DNA from: Panopea generosa
Lineage: Eukaryota > Mollusca > Bivalvia > Adapedonta > Hiatellidae
Direction of reading: 5' to 3'
DNA: 64,000 nucleotides
Assembly (NCBI GenBank): GCA_029582155.1
Contig: CM055898.1
Coordinates: forward strand, 30,830,020-30,894,019
Part shown: in pieces, positions 1 to 10,900 of the stretch
Layout: each line of letters starts with the position of its first letter
Position numbering within the stretch: position 1 is the stretch's first letter
Translations under genes and position numbers: made by a program
The notes under the pieces: model-generated
Databases searched by the model: none
Seen by the model: the letters and a program-made list of their open reading frames with translations, nothing else
Told to the model about the DNA's origin: nothing

Positions 1-170
1 GTAATTATAAGTGTTTTGAATGTAGCAAACATTTAAAAAAAAATATTAAAAACTTACAACCTGTTTAGCATTTACAATATATTAATATTTATTTAATATT
101 TACAATGTATCAACCGTTTACAACATGAACTGCCAAATAATTAACTCAGCGGCGGGATACATATTTTTGA

Positions 171-1157
171 TACAAGTGGTCAGCGACACGCGGTATGAAC
201 AAGTGGTCAGACACGCGGTATGTACAAGTGGTCAGTGACAAGTGCTATGTACAAGTGGTCACCGATACGCGGTTTGTACAAGTGGTCAGTGACAAGCGCT
301 ATGTACAAGTGGTCACCGACACGCTGTTTGTACAAGTGGTCAGACACGCGGTATGTACAAGTGAACAGACACGCGGCATATTCAAGTGGTCAGTGACTTG
401 CGGTATGTACAAGTGGTCAGACATGCGGTATGTATAAGTGGTCAGACATGCGGTATGTACAAGTGGTCAGACACGCAATATGTACAAGCAAGTGGTCAGA
501 CATGCGGTATGTACAAGTTGTCAGTGACACACGGTATGTACAAGTGGTCAGTGACAAGTGGTATGTACAAGTGGTCAGCAACATTCAGTTTGTTCAAGTG
601 GTCAACGCCACACAGTATGTACAAGTGATCAGCGACATGTGCTATATAAAAGTGGTCAGACACGCAGTATGTATAAGTGGTCAGTGACAGGCGTTATGTA
701 CAAGTGGTCAGTGACACGCGGTATGTACAAGTGGTCAGTGACACGCGGTATGTACAAGTGATCAGCGACATGTGCTATATAAAAGTGGTCAGACACGCAG
801 TATGTATAAGTGGTCAGTGACAGGCGTTATGTACAAGTGGTCAGTGACACGCGGTATGTACAAGTGGTCAGTGACAAGTGGTATGTACAAGTGGTCAACG
901 AAACTCGGTATGTTCAAGTGATCAGCGACACACAGTATGTACAAGTGGTAAGCGACATGTGCTATGTACAAGTGGTCAGACACTCAGTATGTACAAGTGG
1001 TCAGCGACACACGGTATGTACAAATGGTCAGCGACACGCATTATGTACAAATGGTCAGACACGCAGTATGTACAAGTGGTCAGCGACACGCGGTATGTAC
1101 AAGTGGTCAGCGACACGTGGTATGTACACGTGGTCAGCGACACGCAGTATATACATG
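171..1157. repeat. Minisatellite, 25-27 bp unit
   Basis: About 1 kb of imperfect tandem repeats with the core TACAAGTGGTCAG followed by GACACGCGGTATG or variants. Units are 25 bp (CAGACACG type) or 27 bp (CAGTGACACG or CAGCGACACG type). A block near 631-720 is repeated almost exactly at 750-840, which shows recent multi-unit duplication. Open frames here are by-products of a repeat lacking stop codons and are not genes. Confidence 0.95.
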
Positions 1158-1839
1158 TGTTTGGTCGATTGTTGAGCATGAAGTTAAACACCTTACACTG
1201 CAAAAACATTACTTACATACATTGACAATGTACACATGCTTGAATATATAATTATATATTACCGTTTATTGACCATCTGTAATCTCAAAATCTTTCGTTT
1301 TAATAGTGTTATTATATTGTACATAATTATATCGCATATTATAACGAAAAAAATGTAAACTTTGCATAATCTAAGCTCAGATGGTTGACGTTGGATGCCA
1401 TCAATTTGAAAATGTACTTTCTGGGAAAAAACACCACGATCGTGTATGTAACTCACGAAACGCAAGTGTGCACCTTCTGGATATTTTTTTTTTCATAGGC
1501 GTGCATGAATGTTCTTATTGTATTCTTTGTGTGTGTTTTGTTTCTTTTTTTCCAAAACGAAAGGGGAAAAACATATACAACTTGCAATTGTATATCATGA
1601 CATGTTTATATCAACCTGTCCTGGGGGATATCACGTGCATGATAAACATGCCATTAATATGCCGACTGCACCGTGTTAGTTGTCACACGTATATTAGTCA
1701 TACATTCACATAGAAAATCAATTAGCTGTACCTTGTCATTACTAGTAGGACATGACGGCTCTGTTTATTGTGTTGTTGTTTGCAAACCAGTTGGAATATA
1801 CTTGGTCATATTGAAGCATATACATTTAATAGCGCGCGT
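1158..1839. other. Upstream sequence, no gene seen
   Basis: AT-rich unique sequence between the VNTR and a CA microsatellite. It has short open frames only, with no convincing exon boundaries or protein motif. Confidence 0.6.
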
Positions 1840-1843
1840 GCAC

Positions 1844-1892
<49 letters not shown>
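1840..1892. repeat. (AC)n microsatellite
   Basis: Nearly pure CA dinucleotide run of about 53 bases, with a few imperfect units at its left edge. Confidence 0.97.
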
Positions 1893-1899
<7 letters not shown>

Positions 1900-1983
1900 A
1901 GAAAGTAAACAAACATTTAATGAGATGTGTCTTCAATATATATTGAACGTCGAAAATTCCTAGCATTTGTGTAGCAATCACGA

Positions 1984-2042
1984 TAGCTATGTGGTAACCC
2001 TTTGTACACTAAGGGTTTTTGTTAAGGGTTGCCACATAGCTA
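1984..2042. repeat. Hairpin-forming inverted repeat
   Basis: Arms of 19 bases at 1984-2002 and 2024-2042 are reverse complements with a single mismatch (TAGCTATGTGGTAACCCTT is the left arm). They are separated by 21 bases. It may be a tiny foldback element or a structured site. No second copy was noticed in this window. Confidence 0.85.
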
Positions 2043-2045
2043 CAT

Positions 2046-3380
2046 TAAACGCGTAAAAAAAATAGTAGTGAAATACACCTGTTTAATCTCGAATTACTGC
2101 GCAAGATGAGCTCTCATTTGGGTTCTTTTCAAAGAAGTCAGTTTGAATGTAGCAGTTGCAGTAACTGATGTCTTGATCATCTTCGATGCTTGCTTTTTTA
2201 AAACAAATATCTAACGGGGTTCTGATAAAGTTTCTGATAAGTTGGTTCAAACAATCGGATTACATCGGCGTGATACTGTCGCCGGTTAAATGCTTTTTAC
2301 TGTTTATATCGTCATTTTTTTGTTTTTGTTGATTTTTTGACAAAATATATTTGCAATGATGAATATGTCTTTGTCTTATAAATATAACTGTTAGAGCGTG
2401 CATGTCTCGGCCAATCAAATATTACCTCCTAAGTAAAACGTTTTAAGCAAAAGGTGTGAAGACGTGTGTCTTTAAGGAAGATGATAAAGACCACACTAAC
2501 AACCGTAGTAACAGTAATAATGTTTTTCAACATCAACTGAACTGTTTACGAGTTAATTGACCTGAAGGAAGCACAGACATGTTGATTATCACATTTGCAT
2601 TTAAAGATATGACAGGTCAAATTGATTTGTCTAGCGATGGACATTTTCTAAATTAACATATCATATTAGTGATTAATATGTTTCGTTGAGACGTTATGAC
2701 AGATACAAGTTTCTCCCATTACTTTAAACGTGTTAACACGAAGATATTGTGTGTTAATTGCCGCCGGTAACAAAAAATTAACCAATACGAAATACGGAAG
2801 TAAAATAAATGACACATACTTAACGACACTGTGGGTACAGCGGTTTTGTGATTAAAATGATAAGAAGCAACCAGTAAACGAAATCGAAAATGATACTTAT
2901 AAAGTATTTCAGTCTAAAACAAGACTCAAATTACCGAAACATACCGAATGACGAGATGAAGGTCGACAACTCGCTAGTGCGTAATATTTATGTGTTCTTA
3001 ATGCATTCGAGAACAATTTTGTAAAATATGCACAGCTTAATAAAATATTCGCCAAAAGTACCAATTCTTTGTTATAAAGAAAATATTCCTATACTTTTTT
3101 CTCCATATTACAAACGTTTCATGTGGTTTATTTCATATGTAAAAAAGTTTACCAGTTATGTTCGGGAAAGACAGTGGTTATACATATTCAGGGATTCATG
3201 TATATCGATCTGAGGTCTCCCTTCACCAATAAAAATTAGATACCATAAACTGTAACATGTGATGTATTTGAAGTGACGTTAACCCTCATTAAACTATAGT
3301 ATATACATTGTGCAACGTAAATACCTGCACATACATTGTAGTATTTAAGTCTTGTAGCTGTTCAGGTAGTTTTCTGGTTA
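2046..3380. other. Non-coding stretch, nothing recognised
   Basis: AT-rich sequence with short open frames only. A short hydrophobic reading at 2481 was considered as a signal peptide and rejected. No repeat or RNA gene was identified. Confidence 0.5.
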
Positions 3381-3387
3381 TTAAAAT

Positions 3388-3545
3388 GATCACGTGAGAG
3401 ATTGTGGGTTCGATCCCCAGCTTTCCTCAATGACCTCTAAAAAACAATACTCGGTAATGGTTCTACACAGGAAGCTGACTCGAGAGTGGTTCATTTAAGC
3501 TCTGAGCTTAATTCAAAATCGAGTTAAAATAACTTAGTATAAACT
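3388..3545 (+). repeat. tRNA-derived SINE, family C (copy 1)
   Basis: Contains a B-box-like GGGTTCGATCCC near 3407, then a body shared with copies at 15340 and 49290: an ACACTCGGTA-type segment, a TACACAGGAAGC-type segment, GAGAGTGGTTCAT, AAGCTCTGAG and the end TTAGTATAAAC. Shared body plus tRNA-like promoter box is the basis for the SINE call. Confidence 0.75.
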
Positions 3546-3830
3546 AATGCTTTTGTGGAATTACGATACGTACATTATTTCATATTCTTCGTTCATATTG
3601 CCGTGTTTATTTTTTTTTACATTTTTTATGTATTGATTTAGTTTTAATGATATTACTTTAAATCCCCATATATGCCTTCATAATGGTTGGTATTTCAATT
3701 CATATTTGCACCATTTTCAAAAATAGCGTGAAGTCATAATTCGTCAGTTCTATCGTATGTCCCTTTAAGACACACAAATACTAAAGCTATATAATGTAAA
3801 AAAGACATGACGTTTATGTCTGTACCTACT

Positions 3831-3947
3831 ATATAAAGGAGGTCCCGTCTCATTTTTACTTGACTGCTGACCTTCTCTGAACCTGACATAATTACTGTCA
3901 TTAATTAATTAATAACCAATAAACTACTCGCTGGAGTGTCCTAGATG
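3831..3947 (+). promoter_or_regulatory. Possible TATA promoter and 5' untranslated exon
   Basis: A TATA-box-like ATATAAA lies at 3831-3837, and a strong splice donor (GTGAGTAA) follows at 3948, about 590 bases before the first recognised exon of the membrane protein gene. If transcription starts about 30 bases after the TATA box, the first exon would be roughly 3862-3947. Direct joining to the exon at 4535 does not give the correct coding phase, so it could only be non-coding or need an intermediate exon. Weak call. Confidence 0.25.
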
Positions 3948-4011
3948 GTGAGTAAATAAGTGATAATTGTCACAGGGGCAATAACAGAACATATGTAGAG
4001 TATGACTCATT

Positions 4012-4405
4012 TGTCCATCCATCCATCCATCCATCCATCCATCCATCCATCCAGCCAGCCAGCCAGCCAGCCAGCCCGCCAACCAGCTAGCCAGCCAGCC
4101 TGCCGCCCGTTTGTTCTTTTTCTACGTAATCACTTAGGGTTTTTGTTCCTTTAGTGGTATTTTGTTCCAAAACAATTAAGATACCACTTACGATTCAGGT
4201 CGTGCGTATGTGGGTCTAGTGTCCATCCATCCATCCATCCATCCATCCATCCATCCATCCAGCCCGCCAACCAGCTAGCCAGCTAGCCTGTCGCCCGTTT
4301 GTTCTTTTCTACGTAATCACTTAGGGTTTTTGTTCCTTTAGTGGTATTTTGTTCCAAAACAATTAAGATACCACTTACGATTCAGGTCGTGCGTATGTGG
4401 GTCTA
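4012..4405. repeat. Tandem duplicated block with (TCCA)n and (CCAG)n
   Basis: A roughly 190-205 bp block occurs twice in a row (about 4012-4219 and 4220-4405). Each copy starts with a TCCA tetranucleotide run and a CCAG/CCAA tract and continues into the same unique sequence (TACGTAATCACTTAGGG onward, ending GCGTATGTGGGTCTA). The first copy has a longer CCAG tract. Confidence 0.92.
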
Positions 4406-4534
4406 CTACTCTGTATTTACTATTTATTCATTCATTCATGCATTGATTCCATCGATAACCTAACAAAAAAGAAAATAGTTTATTTTCAGAATCATATAAA
4501 TCAATTTTAAAATTTGATATATGCATATTTTCAG

Positions 4535-4999
4535 ATCGTCTCTAAAGCGACGACAGAATGCACAGTTGTCTCAAAACCGAGAAAATCTGCAGATGCCTCA
4601 AAACCGAGAAAATCTGCAGATGCCTCAAAACCGACCGTATCTGCAGATGCCTCAAAACCAACAGAATAGGCAGATGCCTCAAAACAGGCAATATATGCAG
4701 ATGCCTCAAAACCGACAATATATGCAGATGCCTCAAAATCGACAAGATATGCAGATGCCTCAAAACCGACAGTATATGCAGATGCCTCAAAATCGACAAG
4801 ATATGCAGATGCCTCAAAACCGACAGAGTATGCAGCAGATTCAAAGTCAACAAAACTTTCAAAAGAGGCCACAGCCAAAAGTGGTAACTGACAAAAAATG
4901 TTTCACATTAGCCAGGCGTCCGTTTTATATGACTCGTCTGATAAGATACCCGTGCAGCAGGCGAATGAACGGGGTGCCCGTATTCCGTTCGTACATGAG
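4535..4999 (+). CDS. Membrane protein exon: MPQNR repeats and first half of EMI-like domain
   Basis: The acceptor is ATTTTCAG just before 4535 and the donor GTGAGT is at 5000. The exon opens with the third base of a codon and closes with two bases. It encodes about ten 9-residue units of consensus MPQNRQ-Y/D/S-MQ from a 27-bp DNA repeat, then a basic linker and the first two cysteines of the EMI-like domain (KKCFTLARRPFYMTR, then RYPC). The 27-bp repeat is open in other frames and on the other strand, but only this frame continues into the next exon with sensible protein. Confidence 0.85.
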
Positions 5000-7900
5000 G
5001 TGAGTAACAACGTCAAATATATAAATATTTATTACGTCTGTCCCAAAATCCTTGTCCTTTGTATTTATGTTTGGGTTCGAAGGCTTTTCACTAAGATATG
5101 ACCTTTTGATTCTGGTCGTTACAAAATCCTTGTTGTTGTTTTTTTCAGTTTTTTTTATTTTGCACTATTTCTCTACATCCTCTCGTTGGAATTTTATAAA
5201 ACCTGCTAGAATGCATTTCTATCAAATGGAAATGTGCATATTGTCTTCGTGATACGGTTTGAATATAACAGAGTTATTACCCTTTCATTCTGTCCATTAC
5301 TAAATCCTTGTTCGCGCTATTTCTCTAAAACTTCTTCTTGGACATTTATGAAACTTTCTAGGATGCATCACTATTAAGTGTAGATGTACACATTGTTTTC
5401 GTATTTCATTTCGATGATTTTTCACAGAGTTATGGCCCGTTGATTCTGTCCATTACTAAATCTTTATTTACACCTTCAAGAGTATGGAAGGGAATCCAAT
5501 GAGACTTGGAATATGAATAAAGGTCAATGTGTAGAATCACCAACACTCTGTTCCAATAATTATCTTTCATCTACACATCCTTAGCGTTTATAAGCAATGC
5601 AAAGCGCGCGAGAGCGTATAGAATAAATAACAACAATGGCGGCGGACAATGTCAATACAAGCGAGCTAAAACATATGTGAAATAATTTCTATATTAACTA
5701 TGTAACACAAGGTAATATGATTTACCGCAAGTTAACCTCACATTTATTATGGCTATCCTAACGTAAAATTAACTGACCAATCAGCGTGTTTCTACTATTA
5801 ATGCCAGATGTAGCCAATCAGCTCGCTCCTAACACTGCTTTGTGACGGACGCAAGCGCTCTGCAGTCAAAATGTAGCCAGCGCATGATGACGTTAGGTTT
5901 GCATTCTTTAAGAAAGGCATGCTTTAGTAACCGAATCAACTATATGCACATACACGCACGAGTAACTCGCGCTAGCTTGTTCACTTTTACATCGGATTTT
6001 GATCTTATAAAATGTATGATGCAGTTATACTGTACGTAGTTCTTGCAAAACTAACTACCTAAAAATAAAGAATGTTCCAAATTGTAACCATGGTATAAAC
6101 TATAGTGACAAAAAGCGTAGGTCATCTATAGAAGATATCATCCTGCCGTTCAAGTATAATTGTAACGTTGGTGTACCATGATATGCCATCATAAACTTGT
6201 ATTTCGATAATGTATAATCAGAACTATAATTTTTTCAAAGATGCAAGCATCGGAAATCAAGGTACGTGATATTTGGTTCATCTCGTGGTGTTGTGTCACC
6301 CTTAGTTACATAGTAAACACACACTGACATGTGCCTAACAATAAAATCACTCGGGTTGTTGTGTTTGTGTTGTTTTAACGCTATTTGCAAGGTTTTATAT
6401 GTATACCAAACGTTATATTAAATACAGTTAAACATATGGAACAGTTAGGTCATGGAACATTTCATTTCGGCTTTGTTGTTGTGGAAATCACTAGTTGTTG
6501 AATAAAACCAAGACATATCGATAGGGTCTACCTCCTTTTGAAATATATATCTTTTTAATGTTTTGTTTTTCTTATCGGCAATAAATTCGAATCTTGCAAA
6601 ATTATTACCCATCTTGCAGTAGCCCATGGTAACATTCCAAATTATATCAATGGCGTTACCGTTGCCTTTGTCAAATACTTCAATATCTCAAAGAATTGAA
6701 GTGTAACTGTTACTTCTATGTCAGCGGTCGCAGGCATTGTATCATTACACATTACCATAACTCTCACTCTCACAGCCTGAGTTATGGGATCGAGACCATG
6801 TCGGTCCATACTTAGTAAACACAGTTTGTATGTTACTTGCTATTTCTTCATGGGATGGCAGTGTTTGGGTCTGGGGGTCTTCGTCAGACATTTCAAACAG
6901 GTAACATAAGTAACATTATAATACGGTGAAAATGAAGTGTCCATTTAGAAAATGCACCAATCAAACGGAGGTGTGCTATAACATTTTCGGCGACACGGGT
7001 TCGAGGTCAGCTCGATCAAAACAGTTTGGAAAAGAAAGTTTGCCAGTTTCTTATGCAAGCACAATTGTTCTACTCAGATTCATGAGTATCAATATGGGAA
7101 ATTCCTTCACCAGTCAAACTCAATAATCAAAACTGGAATGAGTTGAAGAAGACGTTTAACACAAATAATGAACCCAAAACACCTAAAACAAAAACGGGTA
7201 AAGTATAATAAAGTACGATCGGTTGACTTAGCAGAATTCTTTCGGTATTGTTTCTTGCCTTTTGCTGTTGTCACTATGCAGACATGCTTTTTGCAATAAA
7301 TCCTGTTTTATTTCCAATAACATTTAAATGGACTGTTTATATTCTCAAATGTTTATGAATATCGTCAGAAACACAAAAAATGGAAATATGTGTTTTAGTA
7401 AAGATGTGTTGTGTTGTGTTTAACAAATTCCGAAATATAGTTTCACTTTTATCATTATCTACTATATAATGACTAATGATCAAATATAGAAGCACTTATA
7501 CCATATTTGCTTTACCCCTCCAATCGCTACCATGTAGTGGTAGACATGCTGGTGGTAGTGAGCTTCCATCCTTCCTAAAAACGTAACTCCTGGCATCCCC
7601 GCTTGGTGCACAACATGAAGGTATAAGGTACAGCACTGGGCGATCTTTTGTGAGAATGCACGAATCTGTTACCGAGTGGGTCATTACTCAAACATGCATC
7701 TGTAGCATGTTCCCTCTATAGTGTGGTGAGTACATTAAACAGAACCGTTTGAAATAAGCATTTAACGTTTCCTTATCTATTATATAATGACCAATGATCA
7801 AATATAGAAGCACTAGTACCATATTTGCTTTACCCCTCCAATCGCTACCATGTAGCGGTAGACATGCTGGTGGTAGTGAGCTTCAATCCTTCATAAAAAC

Positions 7901-10900
7901 GTAACTTTTGACATCCCCGCTTGGTGCTCAACATAAAGGTAAAAGGTACATAACTGGGCGATCTTTGGTAAGAATGCACGACACTGTTACCGAGTGGGGC
8001 ATTTCTCAAACATGCTTCTGTAGCATGCGCCCTCTATAGTGTGGTGAGTACCTTAAACAGAACGTATAACAGACTGTCTCAAATAGGCAACTTCATGGCC
8101 ATTTTTGAAAATGCGTTTATCACATCGTAATAGAATCTGCAAAACGACATATCTTGCAATGGAACACGTGCACATACCGACAACCACAAATGTATTTGCC
8201 AGTAACGGTATTGCTTAATAACATCCTTGGGTTTCTTCATGGCCGAGTGTTTAAGGTCTGAGCTCGTGGGTTTAAGCCCAACTCGGTTTAAACGTGGTGT
8301 GTGGGACAGTTTCACTTTGATTCATACTGAGGTATTCCATCACCAATAAATAAAACTGGATCGTATGTCATATATACTCTGTAATGCGTTGAAAAAAGCG
8401 CAACATCCAATCATTATCGCCGTTGCCATTTGAACAATGATCTCTTGCTGTTGTTACTATGTTTTTGACTGTTTCTGGTTTTAACTATGTATTTTTATTT
8501 ATTTATAATCATTTGAATCGGACTGTGTATCCAAATACATTGACTACATACGGCCAATCATAGTTAATAAATATCTAAGCTACAGACAAAACATGATTAA
8601 AGGCACAGCGCAATATCGTGCTGATGAATAGGCTCTGTGGCAGGACTCGCCGTCAACAGCTGGGGCTTAGCTTCCTATAGGCACTATAGGCACGTGTCTA
8701 ATTTTTTTTTCTGAGAAATCGAAAAAATAAAATTGGCTAAAATGTAATAAAAATCGGACACCTACGGTCACAGACACTTGTATGAAAATAATAGCCACTT
8801 GAAATCATGTGACAAATCTCCCTTTATTAAAGTGAACAGACCTTTAAACAGTATTTTTTATCAATTTATCCGGTTATAAAACAGTCAATTTAAGGTTAAT
8901 ATCAAAGATAACCAGGCCCCTATAAACATAAGACATATACGCCAAAATGCACCTACGACAGTCTAGCTGATTTGTTTGTTTGGGTGGGGGGATTGGGGGC
9001 CGGGCAGGAAATTACTAGCCAGAACTCTATAAATGGGTCGTAGAACCTGTATCTAAACATTGTGTATTTATTAACAAACATGGGTAGACCATAGCTCAAC
9101 TGACAATATCTAAATACCACTAACAATATATTTATTAATGACTTACACAAAGTGTTAGCACTGTGAGTGCTGGTATACTCCCTATTACATCCTGGTATAC
9201 GCCCCTTTTATTCTGGCACACACCCGTAACATATAGGCATATTCCCCTTGTATCCTGTTATACATCCTGGTAAACGTCACTTGTATCCTGTAATGCGCCA
9301 ATTACTTTCTGGTATACGTTACTTGTATCCTGTAATGCGCCCCCTTACATCCTTGTATACCTCACTTGTATCATGTAATGCGACCCTTACATCCTGGTTT
9401 ACGTCATATGTATCTTGTAATGCCCCCCCTTACACCAAAGTTACGTCACTTGTATCCTGTTATGCGCTGCTTACACCCTGATATACGTTACTTGTATCCT
9501 GTAATGCGCACCTTACATCCTGGTATACGTCACTTGTATCCTGTAATGCGCCCCTTTCATCCTTGTATACGACACATGTATCTGTAATGCGCCCCTTACA
9601 TCCTGGTAAACGTCATTTGTATCCTGTAATGCGCCCCTTACATCCTGGTATACGTCACATGTATCCTGTAATGCGCCCCTTACATCCTGGTAAACGTCAC
9701 TTGTATCCTGTAATGCGCCCCTTACATCCTGGTATACGTCACATGTATCCTGTAATGCACCCCTTTACATCCTGGCCATGCATACGTCACTTGTATCCTG
9801 TAATGCGCCCTTTTAAACCCTGATATACGTCACTTGTATCCTGTAATGCGCCGCTTACACCCTGATATACGTTACTTGTATCCTGTAATGCGCCCCTTAC
9901 ATCCTGATATACGTCACTTGTATCCTGTAATGCGTCCCCTTACATCCCGGTCACGTTTACGTCACTTGTATCCTGCAATGCGCCCCCTTACATCCTGGTA
10001 TACGTCACATGTATCCTGTAATGCACCCCTTACATCCTGGCCACGCATACGTCACTTGTATCCTGCAATGCGCCCCCTTACACCCTGATATACGTCACTT
10101 GTATCTTGTAATACGCCGCTTACACCCTGATATACGTTACTTGTATCCTGTAATGCGCCTATTACATCCTGGTTTACGTCACTTGTATCCTGTAATGCGT
10201 CCCCTTACATCCCGGTCACGTATACGTCACTTGTATCCTGCAATGCACCCCCTTACATCCTGGTATACGTTACATGTATCCTGTAATGCGCCCCCTTACA
10301 CCCTGATATACGTCACTTGTATCCTGTAATGCGCCCCCCATACACCCTGATATACGTCACTTGTATCCTGTAATGCACCCCCTTGCACCCTGATATACGT
10401 CACTTGTATCCTGTAATGCGCCCCCTTACACCCTGATATACGTCACTTGTATCCTGCAATGCGCCCCTTGCACCCTGATATACGTCACTTGTATCCTGTA
10501 ATGCGCCCCCTTACACCCTGATATACGTCACTTGTATCCTGTAATGCGCTCCTTACATCCTTGTATTCGTCACTTGTATCCTATAATGCACCCCTTACAC
10601 TCTGGTATACGCTTACATAATAACCTTCTCAACAGCACCAACATATTTCTTTTTTAAATCACCCCTCATAAGCTTAGTCGGCAGAGCACGAGATGTCTAG
10701 TCTCGGGGTTGTGATTATGATTTCCAGGCTGGCAAACTAAATTATTTACTGTCGTTCGGATGGTACTTTAAATTGAAGCCCATGTGACGATGCTATATAC
10801 CGAGGAGACGTTAAAGAATCAGAGGAAACTTACGTTGAGTTTCTATCTGAAACTTAAAAAATACTAACACCTTTCTGGCTTCATCTCCCATATGGGAAAC

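Noticed and set aside
195-1251. Several overlapping open frames reading YVQVVSDTR or MYKWS repeats
   Set aside because: They come from a non-coding 25-27 bp tandem repeat that lacks stops in several frames and on both strands; the periodicity switches between 25 and 27 bp, which would break any protein.
2481-2540. Short hydrophobic reading (MIKTTLTTVVTVIMFF) as the missing signal peptide
   Set aside because: It runs into a stop after 19 codons, and no donor with the needed phase lies before it at a convincing position.
3945-4671. ATG at 3945 spliced to 4535 as the gene start
   Set aside because: That junction reads the 27-bp repeat in another frame and meets a stop after about 45 codons; it does not continue into the EMI-like domain.
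4531-4878. Antisense open frames over the MPQNR repeat
   Set aside because: The 27-bp unit is a multiple of three, so all copies stay open in several frames. Only the plus-strand frame splices into meaningful protein.
9248-10329. Open frames reading YPVMRPLHPG
   Set aside because: By-product of the 43-bp minisatellite; frames change with every unit-length variant.
9150-10612. CRISPR-like array
   Set aside because: Whole units are repeated, with no unique spacers between conserved repeats, and the genome is eukaryotic.
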